64,000 bases of DNA from Centroberyx gerrardi. Its lineage: Eukaryota > Chordata > Actinopteri > Beryciformes > Berycidae. The position numbers and the translations under genes are program-made. Under the pieces are notes generated by a model that saw only the letters and a program-made list of their open reading frames with translations, ran no database searches and had not been told where the DNA came from. Below are positions 24,762 to 37,512 of this stretch, one piece after another. How positions within the stretch are numbered: position 1 is the stretch's first letter; each line of letters begins with the position of its first letter. Location: the NCBI RefSeq assembly GCF_048128805.1, contig NC_136003.1, forward strand, positions 20,480,840 to 20,544,839, written 5' to 3'.

Positions 24762-25198
24762 AAGCTGCACTAAGCAACTTCGCTCTCTGGCAGCCCCAAG
24801 TGGCAGCTGTATCATTTATGAAAGTTTTAAGGACTTCATTAACCAGAAAACATGTAACGTGACATCAGTAAACTGCACGCTCGGACATAAGTATCTTCTT
24901 CTTAGTGGCTGGTAGGGGCAGAAATGGTGAAAAGAAATCCTTTTGCAGCAGTTTCAACCATCGTTGGTGAGTCGCTTTCTTGCTAGCTGCTGTCAAGGAG
25001 GAAGTTTTCTATTTCACTCCTAAGTTTTGATTGGTCACTTCCTGTATGCTGAGAAGATTTCCTACCAGTGACCATACTTGACATAAAAAAAATTTGGGCA
25101 AACCAAAGTTACTGGAGATGGGACTTTCTTCTCCAGTTTCTTCTCGGTTGCAGCCCCAGTTTGTGATTCAGACTGATAAGAGGGGTGAACATTTTCAT
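24762..25198. repeat. Possible dispersed fish repeat upstream of a foldback element
   Basis: The stretch opens with TTAAAGCTGCACTAAGCAAC and CTCTCTGGCAGCCCCAAGTG, a pattern I associate with a common fish interspersed repeat. Boundaries and family are not established, and it may be part of one larger composite with the two palindromic structures that follow. Confidence 0.3.
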
Positions 25199-25230
25199 AA
25201 AAATCTGTATGTAATTACATGCAGATTTTT
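25199..25230. repeat. 32-base palindrome with one mismatch pair
   Basis: AAAAATCTGTATGTAA is followed by its complement with one mismatch, centred on GTAATTAC. It lies 70 bases left of a long inverted-repeat element. Confidence 0.8.
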
Positions 25231-25301
25231 AGCATTAAGCATTAAGCTTTGAAAGTGCTATTATCTTGAAGGATATCTTCTCGCTCTTGTTGCATTTGGA
25301 A

Positions 25302-25899
25302 ACAGAACTGCATTGTAAACTATAAGGGTCTGGAGGGTATCTTCAAACCATGGTGTGGGCTTGCATGTCATAAAATTACAGTAGGTCAATTGTGAAAGTA
25401 GCTACTTAAATATTTAATGTAATGTTCAGATGTGTCTTTGACCAGAGAGTAGTCAAGAACCTGGTGAAACTGGAAATCATGGTTTGATTCCCTGGTTGGA
25501 GCCCCACAAACATCCACAAAAGTTTGCCATATTAATAACTTAATGAATGAGAGTCTTAGGGGAAACTGCAACATCTTATGTAAGTCTTGTCAAATAACCT
25601 CAAGTCAAAAACAACATGTTTTATCTGAAATGATGACAGTTATGCCAAACATTTGAAACATGTTGCAGAGGCTATTTTTTGTTGATGTTTGTGTGGAAAT
25701 TACCAGAGAACCAAACCTGTATTCCAGTTTCACCAGGTTTTTAGTCAGCTCTCAGGTCAAAGAGCCATTCTAACATCTCATGAAAATAGTTTATTTCAGT
25801 CCGTAGTTACTTTGACAATTGACCTACTGTAATGTTATGACATGCATGCCCATTTGAAGATACCCTCCAGACCCTTCTAGTTTACAATGCAGTTCTGTC
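25302..25899. mobile_element. Foldback element with about 100-base inverted arms, 598 bp
   Basis: The left arm (25302-25405) starts ACAGAACTGCATTGTAAACT and the right arm (25803-25899) on the other strand starts with the same 20 bases apart from local changes. Shared internal blocks include AAGGGTCTGGAGGGTATCTT and TTACAGTAGGTCAATTGT. The central 397 bases are unpaired and encode no protein. It is probably a non-autonomous DNA transposon; the family is unknown. Confidence 0.75.
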
Positions 25900-27049
25900 T
25901 CCGAGTGCAGCGAGAGCTGCAGGGGCGCGCAGAGCGATGGATTCGTTACTACTGCGTGCATCTGTAAACATAAACTAGTCATCGGTTAAGTAATGGCTCC
26001 TGGGCAACGTTTTCTTCAGAAACAAGATGTTTTGCGTGTGGATTGTGCTTGGCATGGGAAGGAAACCCGTTCGACAAGGAAAACCAGAGCTGTTTGTAAC
26101 TGCTACTTTTCCTCTCTGGTTTCTTCGGACATGAAATCGGTTGAAGTTGGTCCGTGTGAGACACGCAGGGCAAATGTCCTGGGGCCCGCGCCAACAAAGG
26201 CCCCCAAAAGCCCCGGTTTTACGTCCAGATAAATGTGGAATATGACTCTAAATTGGCCCTCACATACAAATTTTCATACAATCTCGTCCATCTTCCATTC
26301 TGGTACATTGAGCAATTTTTTAGTATCGTTTGCCTAATCTATGTACAGGATTAAAGGCTTGACTGGTTGACGTGTGCTTGAGTGTGCGCTCTGGTTTCTG
26401 TCCTTGCCATCCTGCACGCACGCTGTCTGAGACTTGCTTCTTGATGTGGTAAGAGAGTCGCGAGGCGTGTCTGGACATGGTGTCTGAGGATCCATCACAG
26501 TGACACCTGCACTGTTACACCGAGGCTACACCTGTAAGTGTTCCTCAACCATGTCTGCGAGCACGACAGAGACAATGAAACGCTGTGTAAAAATCTCCCT
26601 TCCTCTACTCCCTAAAAAACACAGTCCGCATGACGACTTCCCAGAGAGATGACTCCCTCCCTTCTCTTTTCCAGCATTTGTCCTCGTCTTGTTATTCCAG
26701 TTGCTTGATCACTGGCTGCCAGTGTTTGTTATTTTCCCTCTCACTGCGGCTTAAAGGAGAGCAGGTTTTCCTCTCACCCTCCACCTGTCATACATTTCAG
26801 GAGCAGAGAGAGCGGGGCACGGGGGGGAAAAAAACAAATCGATGACAGATAGTAGGAAACTGGAACAGGACAGTTAATCATACGGTGTGTACCTGAAACT
26901 TGGCAGAGCAACCCTGACCTAGTGGAGGAGGAGTAGTCAGAATCAGAGGATTAGATGTATTTGATAAACATGCAGCATGTAGCCTGGGACAGTGACGCAG
27001 GAACAAGAATGGGAGTAGAGTGGAGTTTAGGCTCGTAGTAGGGAGTGGG

Positions 27050-27052
<3 letters not shown>

Positions 27053-27080
<28 letters not shown>
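27053..27080. repeat. (GT)14 microsatellite
   Basis: Uninterrupted GT run followed by a G8 tract. Confidence 0.95.
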
Positions 27081-27261
27081 CTGGGGGGGGCGAGTTTTGG
27101 GGGGAGGGTAGAGAGCAGGGTGTTGTGTTTTCGTCGGGCCTGTTGTCCTGATCTCTTGCTGAGTGTGACTCACTATGCCCACAACCAGCCCCCAGGTGAA
27201 AAAGCAGTCATAAAATAGATTGCGCTGCTGGCAGGATGTGACTTTTACTCTCTCACGTGCT

Positions 27262-27298
27262 TGTGTGTGTGTGTGTGTGTGTGTGCGTGCGTGCGTGC
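27262..27298. repeat. (GT)12 with (GTGC)n end
   Basis: GT units pass into GTGC units. Confidence 0.95.
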
Positions 27299-28255
27299 AT
27301 TCGCCTAATCTTGTCATTGCCTGTCCTCACATCCCTTCATCATAGCTCTGCTGTTTATGCCCTAATTGTTCCGCTGTGGTAAAACAAGAAACCATAGTCG
27401 TAAAAACAGAATTAACCCATTGTTCTCTGTGCCATCTTCTCTTCTGGGTTCAAAAGATTCTAGAATGTATCGATCCATAAGGCTGAGATCCGTACTGTTT
27501 GTGAACGAGGGCTTGTCTGGAGTTAATTTTCAACACCCCCTCCCCTCCCTTGATGTTAAACCTCCCGCTCTGAGAACCAGTTTCATGAATACCTAAACTG
27601 CTGTTCTCTCCTCGGAGCTAGTCTCAACCTGTTTCATTAAGCTTACTATCTTGGACAGGTAAACTGTAAACTGCAGTCACACAAGCATGTCCGATATCTG
27701 GCGGTATGCGCTGGCAGATTGGAAGGCGCTGATACCATCGAGAGGCCGTCTGCCTGTCAACATCCCTCTCTGGCTCCTGTCCAGACTCTCAGACATGCAG
27801 CTGAGCTCAAAACAGCATCCATCACTGTCCACATTCCTCTCGGTAAACAGGAATCCTGTCATTTTCAAGTGCCAGCCATATCTGAAGACAGGCACGCTGT
27901 TTGTATCCATTCTAACACCTTGTTTGGCTTAGTTGAGTCGATAAAACAGCCTTGGCCTTCAGCTTTTTTTTTCTATCGCTTAAACAGGATGGTAACAAAC
28001 ACGGTGTAGGCTACATTCCAGCAGTGCTGACCCTCTGTCTCAATCATCAGCCCCTGGTCGTTGGTCGTTATCGCTGGTAGTAAAGAGTCCATACATCCAG
28101 TCAGTGTGAAAATATGTGGGAGGAAAGTGACATATTTGAAGAATGCAGCAACTGTTGCGTCTCCCTCAAAATTCTCTGAAGTTTTTGCAAGCCAGCGAAG
28201 ACAAAGCTTGTCTTTTGTTTCAACCGTGATGATGATGATGTGTTCGCGCTTGCAG

Positions 28256-28297
<42 letters not shown>

Positions 28298-28345
28298 AAG
28301 AAAACAAGAGAAAAAGTAAGAGATAGAGAAAGAGAGAAAGTCAGA
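28256..28345. repeat. Polypurine GA-rich tract
   Basis: About 90 bases of almost pure purine on the plus strand, mainly AG and AAAG units, with mirror symmetry. Confidence 0.9.
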
Positions 28346-30280
28346 AAATGGCATGGCTGTGTTTGTGCCATGTGAGGGAGGCGGGAGAGATTAGAGGTTG
28401 CCAAGGCCTCAACGCAACGACTTGCACAAGTCCATGCTGCATTAGGCCTTGATGCCTTCAAGCTGTCCCCGCCGCCATGTCGGCCCCTTCGCTCTCAGCG
28501 GCCCGCATGAATCCGAGGATCTACAGCTCCGAGGGCTCACAAGAGGAATTTGGGTCAGAGCTCATTCTGACGGGGCGCTCACCCTAGCAGGTGGGCGACT
28601 CTTACGCAAAGCAGCACAATAAAAGTGAATTCAACTGCGCTCGGCCTTCAGATTTCACAGGGATCAGAAATGGCTTAGGCCTGCAGATCCAGGTGGTGCT
28701 GAGGCTGGCAGATTAGCCGACCAGCCGCCCCACATGAAGACCAGAACTCGGGTATGGCTGTGCCTGGAGGAGGAACTGAGACAAGTACGGAGACAGGATA
28801 TAAAGCAACACGGAAGGTAAAACCGGTCCAATTAGCTGGCTGTAACTCCCTGAGGGAAGCAGTACTGTACGTTTAAAGCGGCCCCTCCTCCCTAGCGGTG
28901 CAGGCAGGACGACTTCCGCTCCCCAGATTAGCCTCGGTGATCTGATTCTCATGGCTTCCTGCGGAGACAGCGCTCTGGCCCGCGTCCCTCCCTCTTCACG
29001 GCCCTGTGGGATGAGAGCTTCCTTGATGGGTACACTCATTCTCCGATGCGCTCGATCAGTCCAGGATGCCGGACACAAAAAGCGTCAGCCATTAGGCCCG
29101 CTGATGCTGGGTGACAGCCATGATAGACTCAGACACTGAGGGGGGCGGGAGGGAAGAGGCAAGAGCGCCTTCCTTTGTTAAACCCCCAAGTTCTCTGGCT
29201 CGCATCGGGAGATCAGCTCCTTCTATCTGCCCACAGGCTCTGGCATCCTTCCTGCGCAACGCTGAGGCTCAAACTCTCTTGAACCCTCTTGCATTGCGTT
29301 CGACTGCAGCAGCCAGGAGAACATTTAAACGTTTGACTGTCCAAAAAAAAAAAAAAAAAATCTCGATTTCACACAGGCCATGCCAGTCCCTGCGTTCAAT
29401 TTTTTTTTCATGAGTTTGGAATTCCCGGAAAAAAGCGAAACAGATTTTTATGGAGTTTTAGCATCGCAGGGGACGTCGTCTGCATTCAATCAGAGATGCA
29501 GTTATCTGCCAGTCCAGAGGAGTTAGTCAGACTCCCTGGGCATGTTATGAAGAGAGCCTTCCCATCGGTCATCGAGGGTATGTTTTTGATTTTGGCTTCG
29601 AGGAGGAGATCTTCGAGGAGATACCTGCTCACTTTCTCCATGTGCTTTAGAGTGTTGAAAGTGAACAAAGAACCAAACACTTACCTCTACACACACCTAC
29701 TGCCTTTTGAAGGCCACGCATAGACAAAAGAAAGACTGACAAACACATTCTCGCCGGACGCACGCAAGTGAAACTCCCAGCCAACAGGCAAAGCTCTTTC
29801 GGCGCAACTGACATTAACAAGCTCATGTGTTTACACAGGGAGAGCGAGGGGACGAGGGAGAGGGAGAGAGAGAAAGGGAACGGCAGGAGAGGAGAACAGT
29901 CGGTCTATTGTGTCCATCCACATTTTGCAAAGTTTTATATAAGCACATGGTTTGCCTGGAGAAACAACCAACAAATTATTTAGAACACAACAAGCGGTCA
30001 GGGCTTGGTGTGTAAACCTTAGCATGGGTGGCTCTCTATGGAAATCCTGCCATGAGTGGTGTGGTTCTCGGAGCGCAGATACAGAGGGGTCTTTAAGATC
30101 CTCTGGCACCCGTCTGAATGGATCTCATTCTGCCCGTAACGCGAGCTGGATTTCGGAAACCCAGAGTTCCGTTGGTGGCGCGGTCCGCTCTGAAGGCGAT
30201 ACTCTTCCCCGTCTGCTGATTCACAAGCCGGTGACAGTCCCGGTCACCGCGGTGACGGGAGGCGGCAGGTTCATGGGGGG

Positions 30281-30320
30281 GAAAGGTAGGGGTCAATGGA
30301 GAAAGGTAAGGGTCAATGGA
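30281..30320. repeat. 20-base tandem duplication
   Basis: GAAAGGTAGGGGTCAATGGA is followed directly by a copy with one change. Confidence 0.9.
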
Positions 30321-30471
30321 GAAGAGACAGAGCCTATGTCACGAAATGTCGGTTCAGTGGTTACACATACACACAAACACAAACACACTGACACCTGATT
30401 TTCTGACTCTCTGACTCACACATACATAGCCAGTTAGTCATAGTAGTAGCATCCAGCAAGCTAGCGGCCTA

Positions 30472-30834
30472 CACTACCAGTCAAAAGTTTGGACACACAC
30501 ATTTTTCTTTATTTTTACTATTTTCCACATTAGAAAACAATAGAAAAGACATCAAAACTGTGAAATAACACAAATGGAATTACGTAGTGACCAAAAAAGT
30601 GTTAAACAAATCAAAACTATCTTATATTTTAGATTTTTTAAAGTAGCTGCCCTTTGCCTTGATTGAAAGGCAAAGGCTTTGGAAAGAAATTCATACATAG
30701 GCATCAACTTCACTATTTATATTTGTCTAAGAAACAAATTCCAAGCATTTAAGCATAAGCCTTTAGATCAAAAATGGCTTTAAGATCATGAAAAACTACA
30801 TTCAATCCGGTGTCCAAACGTTTGACTGGAAGTG
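30472..30834. mobile_element. Internally deleted Tc1-like (Tc1/mariner) element, 363 bp
   Basis: Terminal inverted repeats CACTACCAGTCAAAAGTTTG (left) and CACTTCCAGTCAAACGTTTG (right, other strand) match at 18 of 20 bases. A TA dinucleotide flanks each end (30470-30471 and 30835-30836), as expected for Tc1/mariner insertion. The inner ends resemble the flanks of full-length fish Tc1 elements, but the transposase gene is missing, so the copy cannot move by itself. Confidence 0.92.
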
Positions 30835-32456
30835 TATGTTGAAATCACAGCAGTGGGGTCATCATGGTTCACTGAGCTTGATGCCTCTCATCTTCTGTTT
30901 TACATGTTCTGCTCCACTGCTCTGCTGTTGCCAGGTCTTTTATGGGCCTATCAAGGTGCTACAGGTGGCTGGCCACCTGTTTCATTCACTCAACTCATAG
31001 TAAGGCCTCGATGACAGGGAAATATAATTAAAGATATTAGTGTGTGTGATGAACTGGAAATGAGAAGAGACTGTTGCACAATCATGGTTTCATGATGTTT
31101 CTAGATTTACTTCATCTCACATGATGAATTTATACTTAGATGTCCCCTATAATATGCCAGGGTGTGAAAACCGTTTCCTCTTTTCATATCCTCATATACA
31201 GTATTTCCTCTGTTACCTTAAAATACTCATTAGTGTGTTTCCTGTTCATACTGCACAGAATATCAAATTATGATCCAGTACTTTATTTCATTTGTTGTCC
31301 TTGAATACGGCATTCCTGCTCCAGATGTTTCAACACTACCTCACCACGACTGCGAAACCGAAACCGTCGGGCACGTTTTTTAAGGAAATGCCACTTACTA
31401 AAATAAACGGAGTGGAGAGGAAATTTTGTAAGACATACTGAGCAGTCGTACTGAGGGGGGAACATTCCTCCCAGCTTTAGAGGCTTTAGTGCAGTTCTAG
31501 CAGGGAGCAAGCTGGTTGTCCTGGTGTGTAAAATGGCCACATTTCATCATCATTTTGTTCCTTGGCGTGCTGTATAGGGATCGTCTTTCTGATGAGGAAC
31601 GTAGAAGAAAAAAAAAAAAGCACTGCAGAGCTTAGCTGCGCTCGGTGCCAAGGCCTTGCTAAATACTCAATTCTCCCTTTTGTTTTGTGGTCCCCCATCT
31701 GAAGAAAAACAACAGGGACGTGCCAAGACCTGAAGCAGGAGCATAGAGTGACAAACAAATAACCTGTTGGGTCTGTGTCTTCCTGGATTCATCCTGAGGT
31801 CATGATGGGCGGCCTGCCAACAGGGCCTGTGGTGAAACGGAGAACCATTTTGAGTTCAACAGGTATCCAGGGAGCACAGGGGAAAATGGCCTCCCTGTAG
31901 ACTACTCAACTCTGATTCAGTACGTACAGAAAGGCCTGACATCCAATCGCTGTTTAGTTTCAATTACCCTCTTCTAAACAGACACACCTAGTGCATGAAG
32001 CCCATTTACTGTACTCCCAGTGAGTAAGTCAAGACTGAAAATGAGCCTCTGGAGGAAATGAAAGGGTCATGCGGTTAAGATACTCAGATACGCCTCGGAT
32101 GAAATCACCTACTGGGGCACTGAGCAATACTACACTCATCCTGAATAGGCCTAGACTACACTGGAAATCCATATCCGCCTTAATAGATTCTTCTTGCATT
32201 TCAGCGTCTGGCACTGAATTTACAGAGCCGGTATTACTATTTAGCAGTCTGGACGGAGTTGAAAGTGTCTGATGTGCTGACTGCGTGGAACATGGAGGCT
32301 GTTGCTGGCAGATCAGCTGTGGGATCAGCTGAGGGATCATGGGAGCTGAGTATGGAGGCTGTGCTCTGTGATCTTATTATTGTGCTTTGTGCGAGCCGGC
32401 GCTCCACTCCACTCCTCGCCCGCCCAGCTTAGCCTGGCTAAGCAGCTCAGTCTCTG

Positions 32457-32479
32457 ACACACACACACACACACACACC
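32457..32479. repeat. (AC)n microsatellite
   Basis: First of three CA tracts within 250 bases. Confidence 0.9.
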
Positions 32480-32540
32480 AACACACACCTTCAGCACCGC
32501 AGGGTTGAATCAGCAAGTTGTCTGGCCGGTTTGTGTATGT

Positions 32541-32544
<4 letters not shown>

Positions 32545-32576
<32 letters not shown>
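32545..32576. repeat. (AC)16 microsatellite
   Basis: Second of three CA tracts within 250 bases; the third is at about 32680-32697. Confidence 0.95.
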
Positions 32577-32580
<4 letters not shown>

Positions 32581-33340
32581 CGCATCCAGGCAGTGAGATC
32601 CTAGTACCTGCACCAGCCCATGAACTCAAGGCTGGCACACTCCACACACACTCCCAGGGCCATACGCTGTCGTTTGCAGACACACACACACACACACGCT
32701 TCAGTGGGTCGAAGAGTCAGATGGAGCCTTAAGTGAAAACATGACATAACAGATAGCCGAACACAGAAAGCTCATGTTGTGAGTACAAATGTACACTAAT
32801 GGAATTTCACTTGTAAATATATCCTTGTCTATGTCTGTGTGTCTGTGTAAGCCTAATATCCTTTGAGATCTTTAATTTAAACACCTACTCATAGAGACAC
32901 TGTCTTCAAAGTCCCAATGCAAGGTTTAGGGAACTACCTCATACTGTATGTTGAAGTTACACCCAACTTATTCAGAATGCTGAAACTGTAAGAAGAGCTG
33001 CAGCATCATCATTTTTAAGATGCACTGAAAATACGTCTACACAGTCTGTAGGCACACACTATCATACTGTATGCATATACCTTTCCTGAATATGCCCTCA
33101 TATGAAGGAGTTCATGTTATTATGACTTTATGCTGGCTGACACCTGTTGAACCACATTAATCAGAGAAGACTCTGTCATGATGAGACATGTGTCTGTGCA
33201 GGTGAATCATGACCAGCAGAAGGAGCGGTGGCAGGTGGCTCCGCCACAAGCACAACACACACCCTCAGGATGGAGGCACGAGCAGGGCTGTGTGCAGTGT
33301 ATTTCTCAGTATTCATTCTAACTATAGTGCATAGTTGTGT

Positions 33341-33425
33341 GTTTATTGTTTATTGATAAGGATCCCCATTAGCTGTACTCAAGGGTGTCAGCTATTCTTC
33401 CTGGGTTCCCACTAACACAATATAC
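33341..33425. repeat. Possible dispersed repeat (GATCCCCATTAGCTG type)
   Basis: TTTATTGATAAGGATCCCCA is followed by TTAGCTG and CAGCTATTCTTCCTGGGTTC. I associate this order with a recurrent interspersed repeat in fish. The AT-rich sequence to about 33790 may belong to it. Confidence 0.35.
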
Positions 33426-34258
33426 ATCCAAAATAAATGCACAAAGTTTAAAACAAGGATACAATAAAATAAAAAATTAGGACCACTTTGTCATGGGCCA
33501 CAGCATGAAAGACAAGCAGAAATATTAATAAGATAAGTCACATTTGTACAGTAAACAATAATTGACAAGCTCAAAAGTGTGAATGAAATACATCTGCGTG
33601 AATACAACAGTATAAAACAAGTAGAAATTAAAATTTGACTTTAATCAAATGTCTTCTAAAGTTTTTAAAAAAATAAATTTGCTTAGCTGCTACAATAAAA
33701 GTGGGTAAGGAATTCCATAGTGACACTGCTCGATATACAACCGTGGATTTGAGCAGATTAGTCCTCGGTCTGACTAAATAGAAAGGGTTGTGGAAACTAC
33801 AAAGATATCCACAATATTCATAGGAAGATTAAACTTGCTTTCACATGTGTCTGAGATTGTGTGTGCAGCCCAGGCTACAAGCAAAGCTAAGCAGCTTTGA
33901 GCCCCGGCCATTTCAACCGTATGATCAAAATCCCAGGATATGTCTGCAAACAAAGCCAGCAATTCAGCGGTGGGCTCGCTCTGCACCTCAACCCTGTCGC
34001 GCTCTCTTCGCGCCAAGCCTCAGATCCACCACCGGCCTGGGGAGATGCATGCCGCACAATGGGACCATTGTACATACTGAGGTAATGCCATAATTGTTAC
34101 AATCTTCTCTTTCAGGTGAAAAACACTCCCACTTTTGACTCTCAATGACACTTTGAGAGTTTTGTGGCTGTGAGTGATGTTGGATTAATCTGATATAATG
34201 AAGGAAAACACGAGTGGCTAGCGCACCTGAGGCCGCGGCTGCAACCTAAACAAGCAGC

Positions 34259-34263
<5 letters not shown>

Positions 34264-34290
<27 letters not shown>
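34264..34290. repeat. (GT)n microsatellite
   Basis: About thirteen GT units. Confidence 0.95.
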
Positions 34291-34291
<1 letters not shown>

Positions 34292-35524
34292 CTGTGTGAG
34301 CCTACGTCCAGACCACAAGTCCCATAGAACTGGAGTGGCAGATTTAATAACATCCTGATATTTCCTCTAGGTGAATCAGTGATCTGTGACGAAAGAGCGG
34401 TCCGTTGGGGAGGCCTAATAATTCCTTGCTGCCAATCTGAAAGCCAACTTTTCTACTTGGATACCGCTGTAGAAAAGCAGGCCAATCTACCAATACATAA
34501 ATAAGTGTGTTGAGAAGAGCACATCCATACTGTCTGAGGCTGAGAATGAGCTTCTCTTTCTTGGTTTTATTTATTTCTTTTCTTCTCTCCCGCGTCCGTC
34601 TCTTATCGTGGGGCTTTGTGTTTAACGATAGGGGATGTCAGCCCCCTCGTCCTCCCCGTGCTGCTGACACATCCTGGGGAGATAAATCACAAATATGAGC
34701 CTGTGGCTGGGAGGGACCAGGGAGGAGGAAACGCTATGGAGGCCTGGATGGTTCCTGGTTGGCTTCCAGCTCTTAGTTGAGTCTAATGCAGGTCTGCGAG
34801 GAGCTTCCCCGTCTTTCATCCGTTTAGGAAACATCTGGAATCATCTGCCGGTTGAATTAAAGTGTTCGCGTGTTTGCGTGTGTGTGTGTGTGTGTGTCTT
34901 CCAGGAGGTTTGCCAGGAATGTTATCATTGTGTGTAGATGAACCTCGCTGTCCAGAAAATAAATTAAGGAAACTCACTGGTTGATTGCCAATAAATGTTT
35001 GGGCTTTGACATCATCTCCAGTGAACAAATTCCTGCTGAATGTCAACAAGCGGTTTACGATCAGTCTCCTCCTCATTACTCACTGAAGGGTGGTCCGCTG
35101 CATAACTGTGCCATATCTGGTGTGTCCACTTTGAGAAGGATCACTAAATCTCACTGAAGAAAACAGAATACCTCTTTCAGAGACTATGACACTCCATGTA
35201 CAATCACCCCATTTGTACGGCGTTTAACTTGACACAGAACAGGCTTCAAAACGGAATCCGAATAGTCAAGAACTGTTACGTGTATTTTTTTTTTGAGAGG
35301 GAGAGAGTGTGTGCGTGCTTTTGTTGTTCAACAGACTGGATATTGTATCCATGTGAGCAGGTGAGCAGACAAAGCCGGTGGTGGGGCGGCGTGTCTCTCC
35401 ATGCCCGGGCCCAGGCATCAGGCCTGGTGTGTTGACAGAGGCAGACAGAGGCAGGGTCAGGGGTCACACCTGTCGCTAAAACACCTCTTTCTCTGAGCAC
35501 GAGGCACCGTCACCTCAAACACAA

Positions 35525-35549
35525 ACACACACACACACACACACACACA
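35525..35549. repeat. (AC)n microsatellite
   Basis: About twelve AC units. Confidence 0.95.
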
Positions 35550-36498
35550 GCGGCCTCTACCTGACTGGCAGTACCTGCAGGCTGTATAGGAGGCCTCAAA
35601 ACCTTCTTGTCAACACATAGAATAACAACCGCAAAGTATCTGCCCTGTGGTCTGCATACAGCTACAAGAAACAACAACGGCAATTATTTACCTCCTGTTT
35701 AAAACAGGTTTATGAGCAGCTGAGAGTACGGTGAGTCACAGTTTGTCTAAAATACCATGCAAAATATCTCCTCCTTTTTTCTAGTTGCATGTGTAATCAC
35801 ATGTGTAAATACACAAATATATTATAATGGTCATCTTGCGGCCACGCTCCACCAAAAACTTCCAAAGAAATTCATTTTCTTTCTATGGTGATAACTTCCC
35901 TCCCTTTCATTATATATATTTTCACATTCTTATTATGACTCAAAGGTTTTCACTGCTGCATTTTCCCTGCTCCGTTGTTAGCTGCAGTATCAGGGTGTGT
36001 AGGGAAGAGAGTTGCTGTGTTTGGACTGCAGAGAGGATGTTCAGGTCTGGCTGCGACGGCACTAGGGATGTGATTTTTGGGAGTAGGGGGGAGGATGTTT
36101 TGCCTCCTGTGTGGTGACTCCTGACCCCCACCATCCTCTCCCAACCTGCATTACCTCTGTCCCATTGTATCGCTTATCAAATAGTTACATATTGCACATA
36201 CATTCGGACCACTGGTCCGCACAGGAGATAACATTGGCTCCCTCTCACTTCAGAGCAGTCGGCCTCTGTTCTCATAATTGTTCTCATTTGACTCCCAAAT
36301 CTGACCCATCTACATTATCTATCCCATCTCTGTCTATTACACAGCTTCCCCCTGTATTTCCTTCACTGCTACCTCATCCCTGCCCCTTTCCACTCCTCCT
36401 CTATCCCTTTCTCCTTTCACGTTGTCACCTGTACCTTCCCTATTTTTTTCCCATCCTGTACACCTCCTTTGGCGGGCTCCTGATGCCTCTCACCTCCT

Positions 36499-36520
36499 GT
36501 GTGTGTGTGTGTGTGTGTGT
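36499..36520. repeat. (GT)11 microsatellite
   Basis: Eleven GT units after a pyrimidine-rich stretch of about 200 bases (36300-36500). Confidence 0.95.
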
Positions 36521-37469
36521 TGTCTCAGTGCTGCGTGACTGCCTCGCCTGCTAAGACAACACGGTGCCGTCCTGAGGGCGCAGCGTGGCCCCTGCTGATC
36601 ACACTCCGCTGAGTCGCACTCGCGCCGCCTCTCATCTCCCCTAACGCACGCTGACATGGCCCTTTGAAGTCATGAGGAGCGGCGCGGACCTGGGACCGGC
36701 CCAACAAAAGCAATCTGATCCTCGGCTGACGCATGCAAGCAAGCTTACGGCCCCCGACAATGGGTTGGGACAGCGGGGGCCCCCTTTGCTACCTCTGTGT
36801 GTACCTAGGAAAAGGACCCGCACACTGTTTGTGAAAGATCTGGAGAGAGAAGAGGCTCACTGACTAGAGAATGACAGAGGTTCAGCATGTTCCATCTGCT
36901 TCTGCTATATCTAGACCCCGATATGTCCAGGATATAATCAAAAATGAATCCATCCGTTTTAACTTTGCTATGGATCTGTGGTACGTTGAGGGACCTCTTC
37001 TGGGCCTCTCTCCCCCGTCTCTCACCTCACAGTGACTGGTTTGACCACAGGCCTCTTGCAATCTGTGGCTTCTCAATTTCCTCTTGTAACACTAAAACAA
37101 CTCTGGTTCTAATCAGCAGAGCCCAGGGTGAGCAAGGATGCGGTTGGCACAGAGGTGGATGAGGAAGGGGAAGGAGACTCCAAGTAAAAAAAAAAAAAAC
37201 ACAAAACACTGTTGACATCTGTGTCAGTCACCTGAGTCAGAGGGAGAGAGAGAGAGAGAGAGAGAGGGGAAAGGGAGACAGAGAAAAGATGGTGACCAGC
37301 GACTGGAAATGAATCAGTGGTGACTGGAACCAAACGGGGCTTTCAATGCCTGCTTCATTCTGGGATGATCGCTGTTTTCTGGGAGAGGCTTGAAAGTGTG
37401 ACCAAGTCTTCAACCAACTCATCAAGGGTTTCCTGCACAACACCAGGACTTGGTCAGGTGCTGAGGAAA

Positions 37470-37470
<1 letters not shown>

Positions 37471-37510
<40 letters not shown>
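37471..37510. repeat. (CA)20 microsatellite
   Basis: Forty bases of perfect CA. Confidence 0.97.

Positions 37511-37512
<2 letters not shown>

Noticed and set aside
25476..25486. GGTTTGATTCC resembling a tRNA B box
   Set aside because: No A box at the right distance and no cloverleaf could be drawn. It lies in the centre of a foldback element.
29486..29723. Opposing 64- and 75-codon frames
   Set aside because: Both strands open for a similar length, no family resemblance, no splice partner.
34785..34862. Peptide ASPSFIRLGNIWNHLPVELK resembling the end of retroelement reverse-transcriptase proteins
   Set aside because: Too short to assign; no adjacent coding remnant or tail was found, so it was not called as a LINE fragment.
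36111..36554. 147-codon plus-strand frame rich in Pro, Leu, Ser and Thr
   Set aside because: Produced by a pyrimidine-rich stretch ending in a GT microsatellite; low complexity and no homologue recognised.
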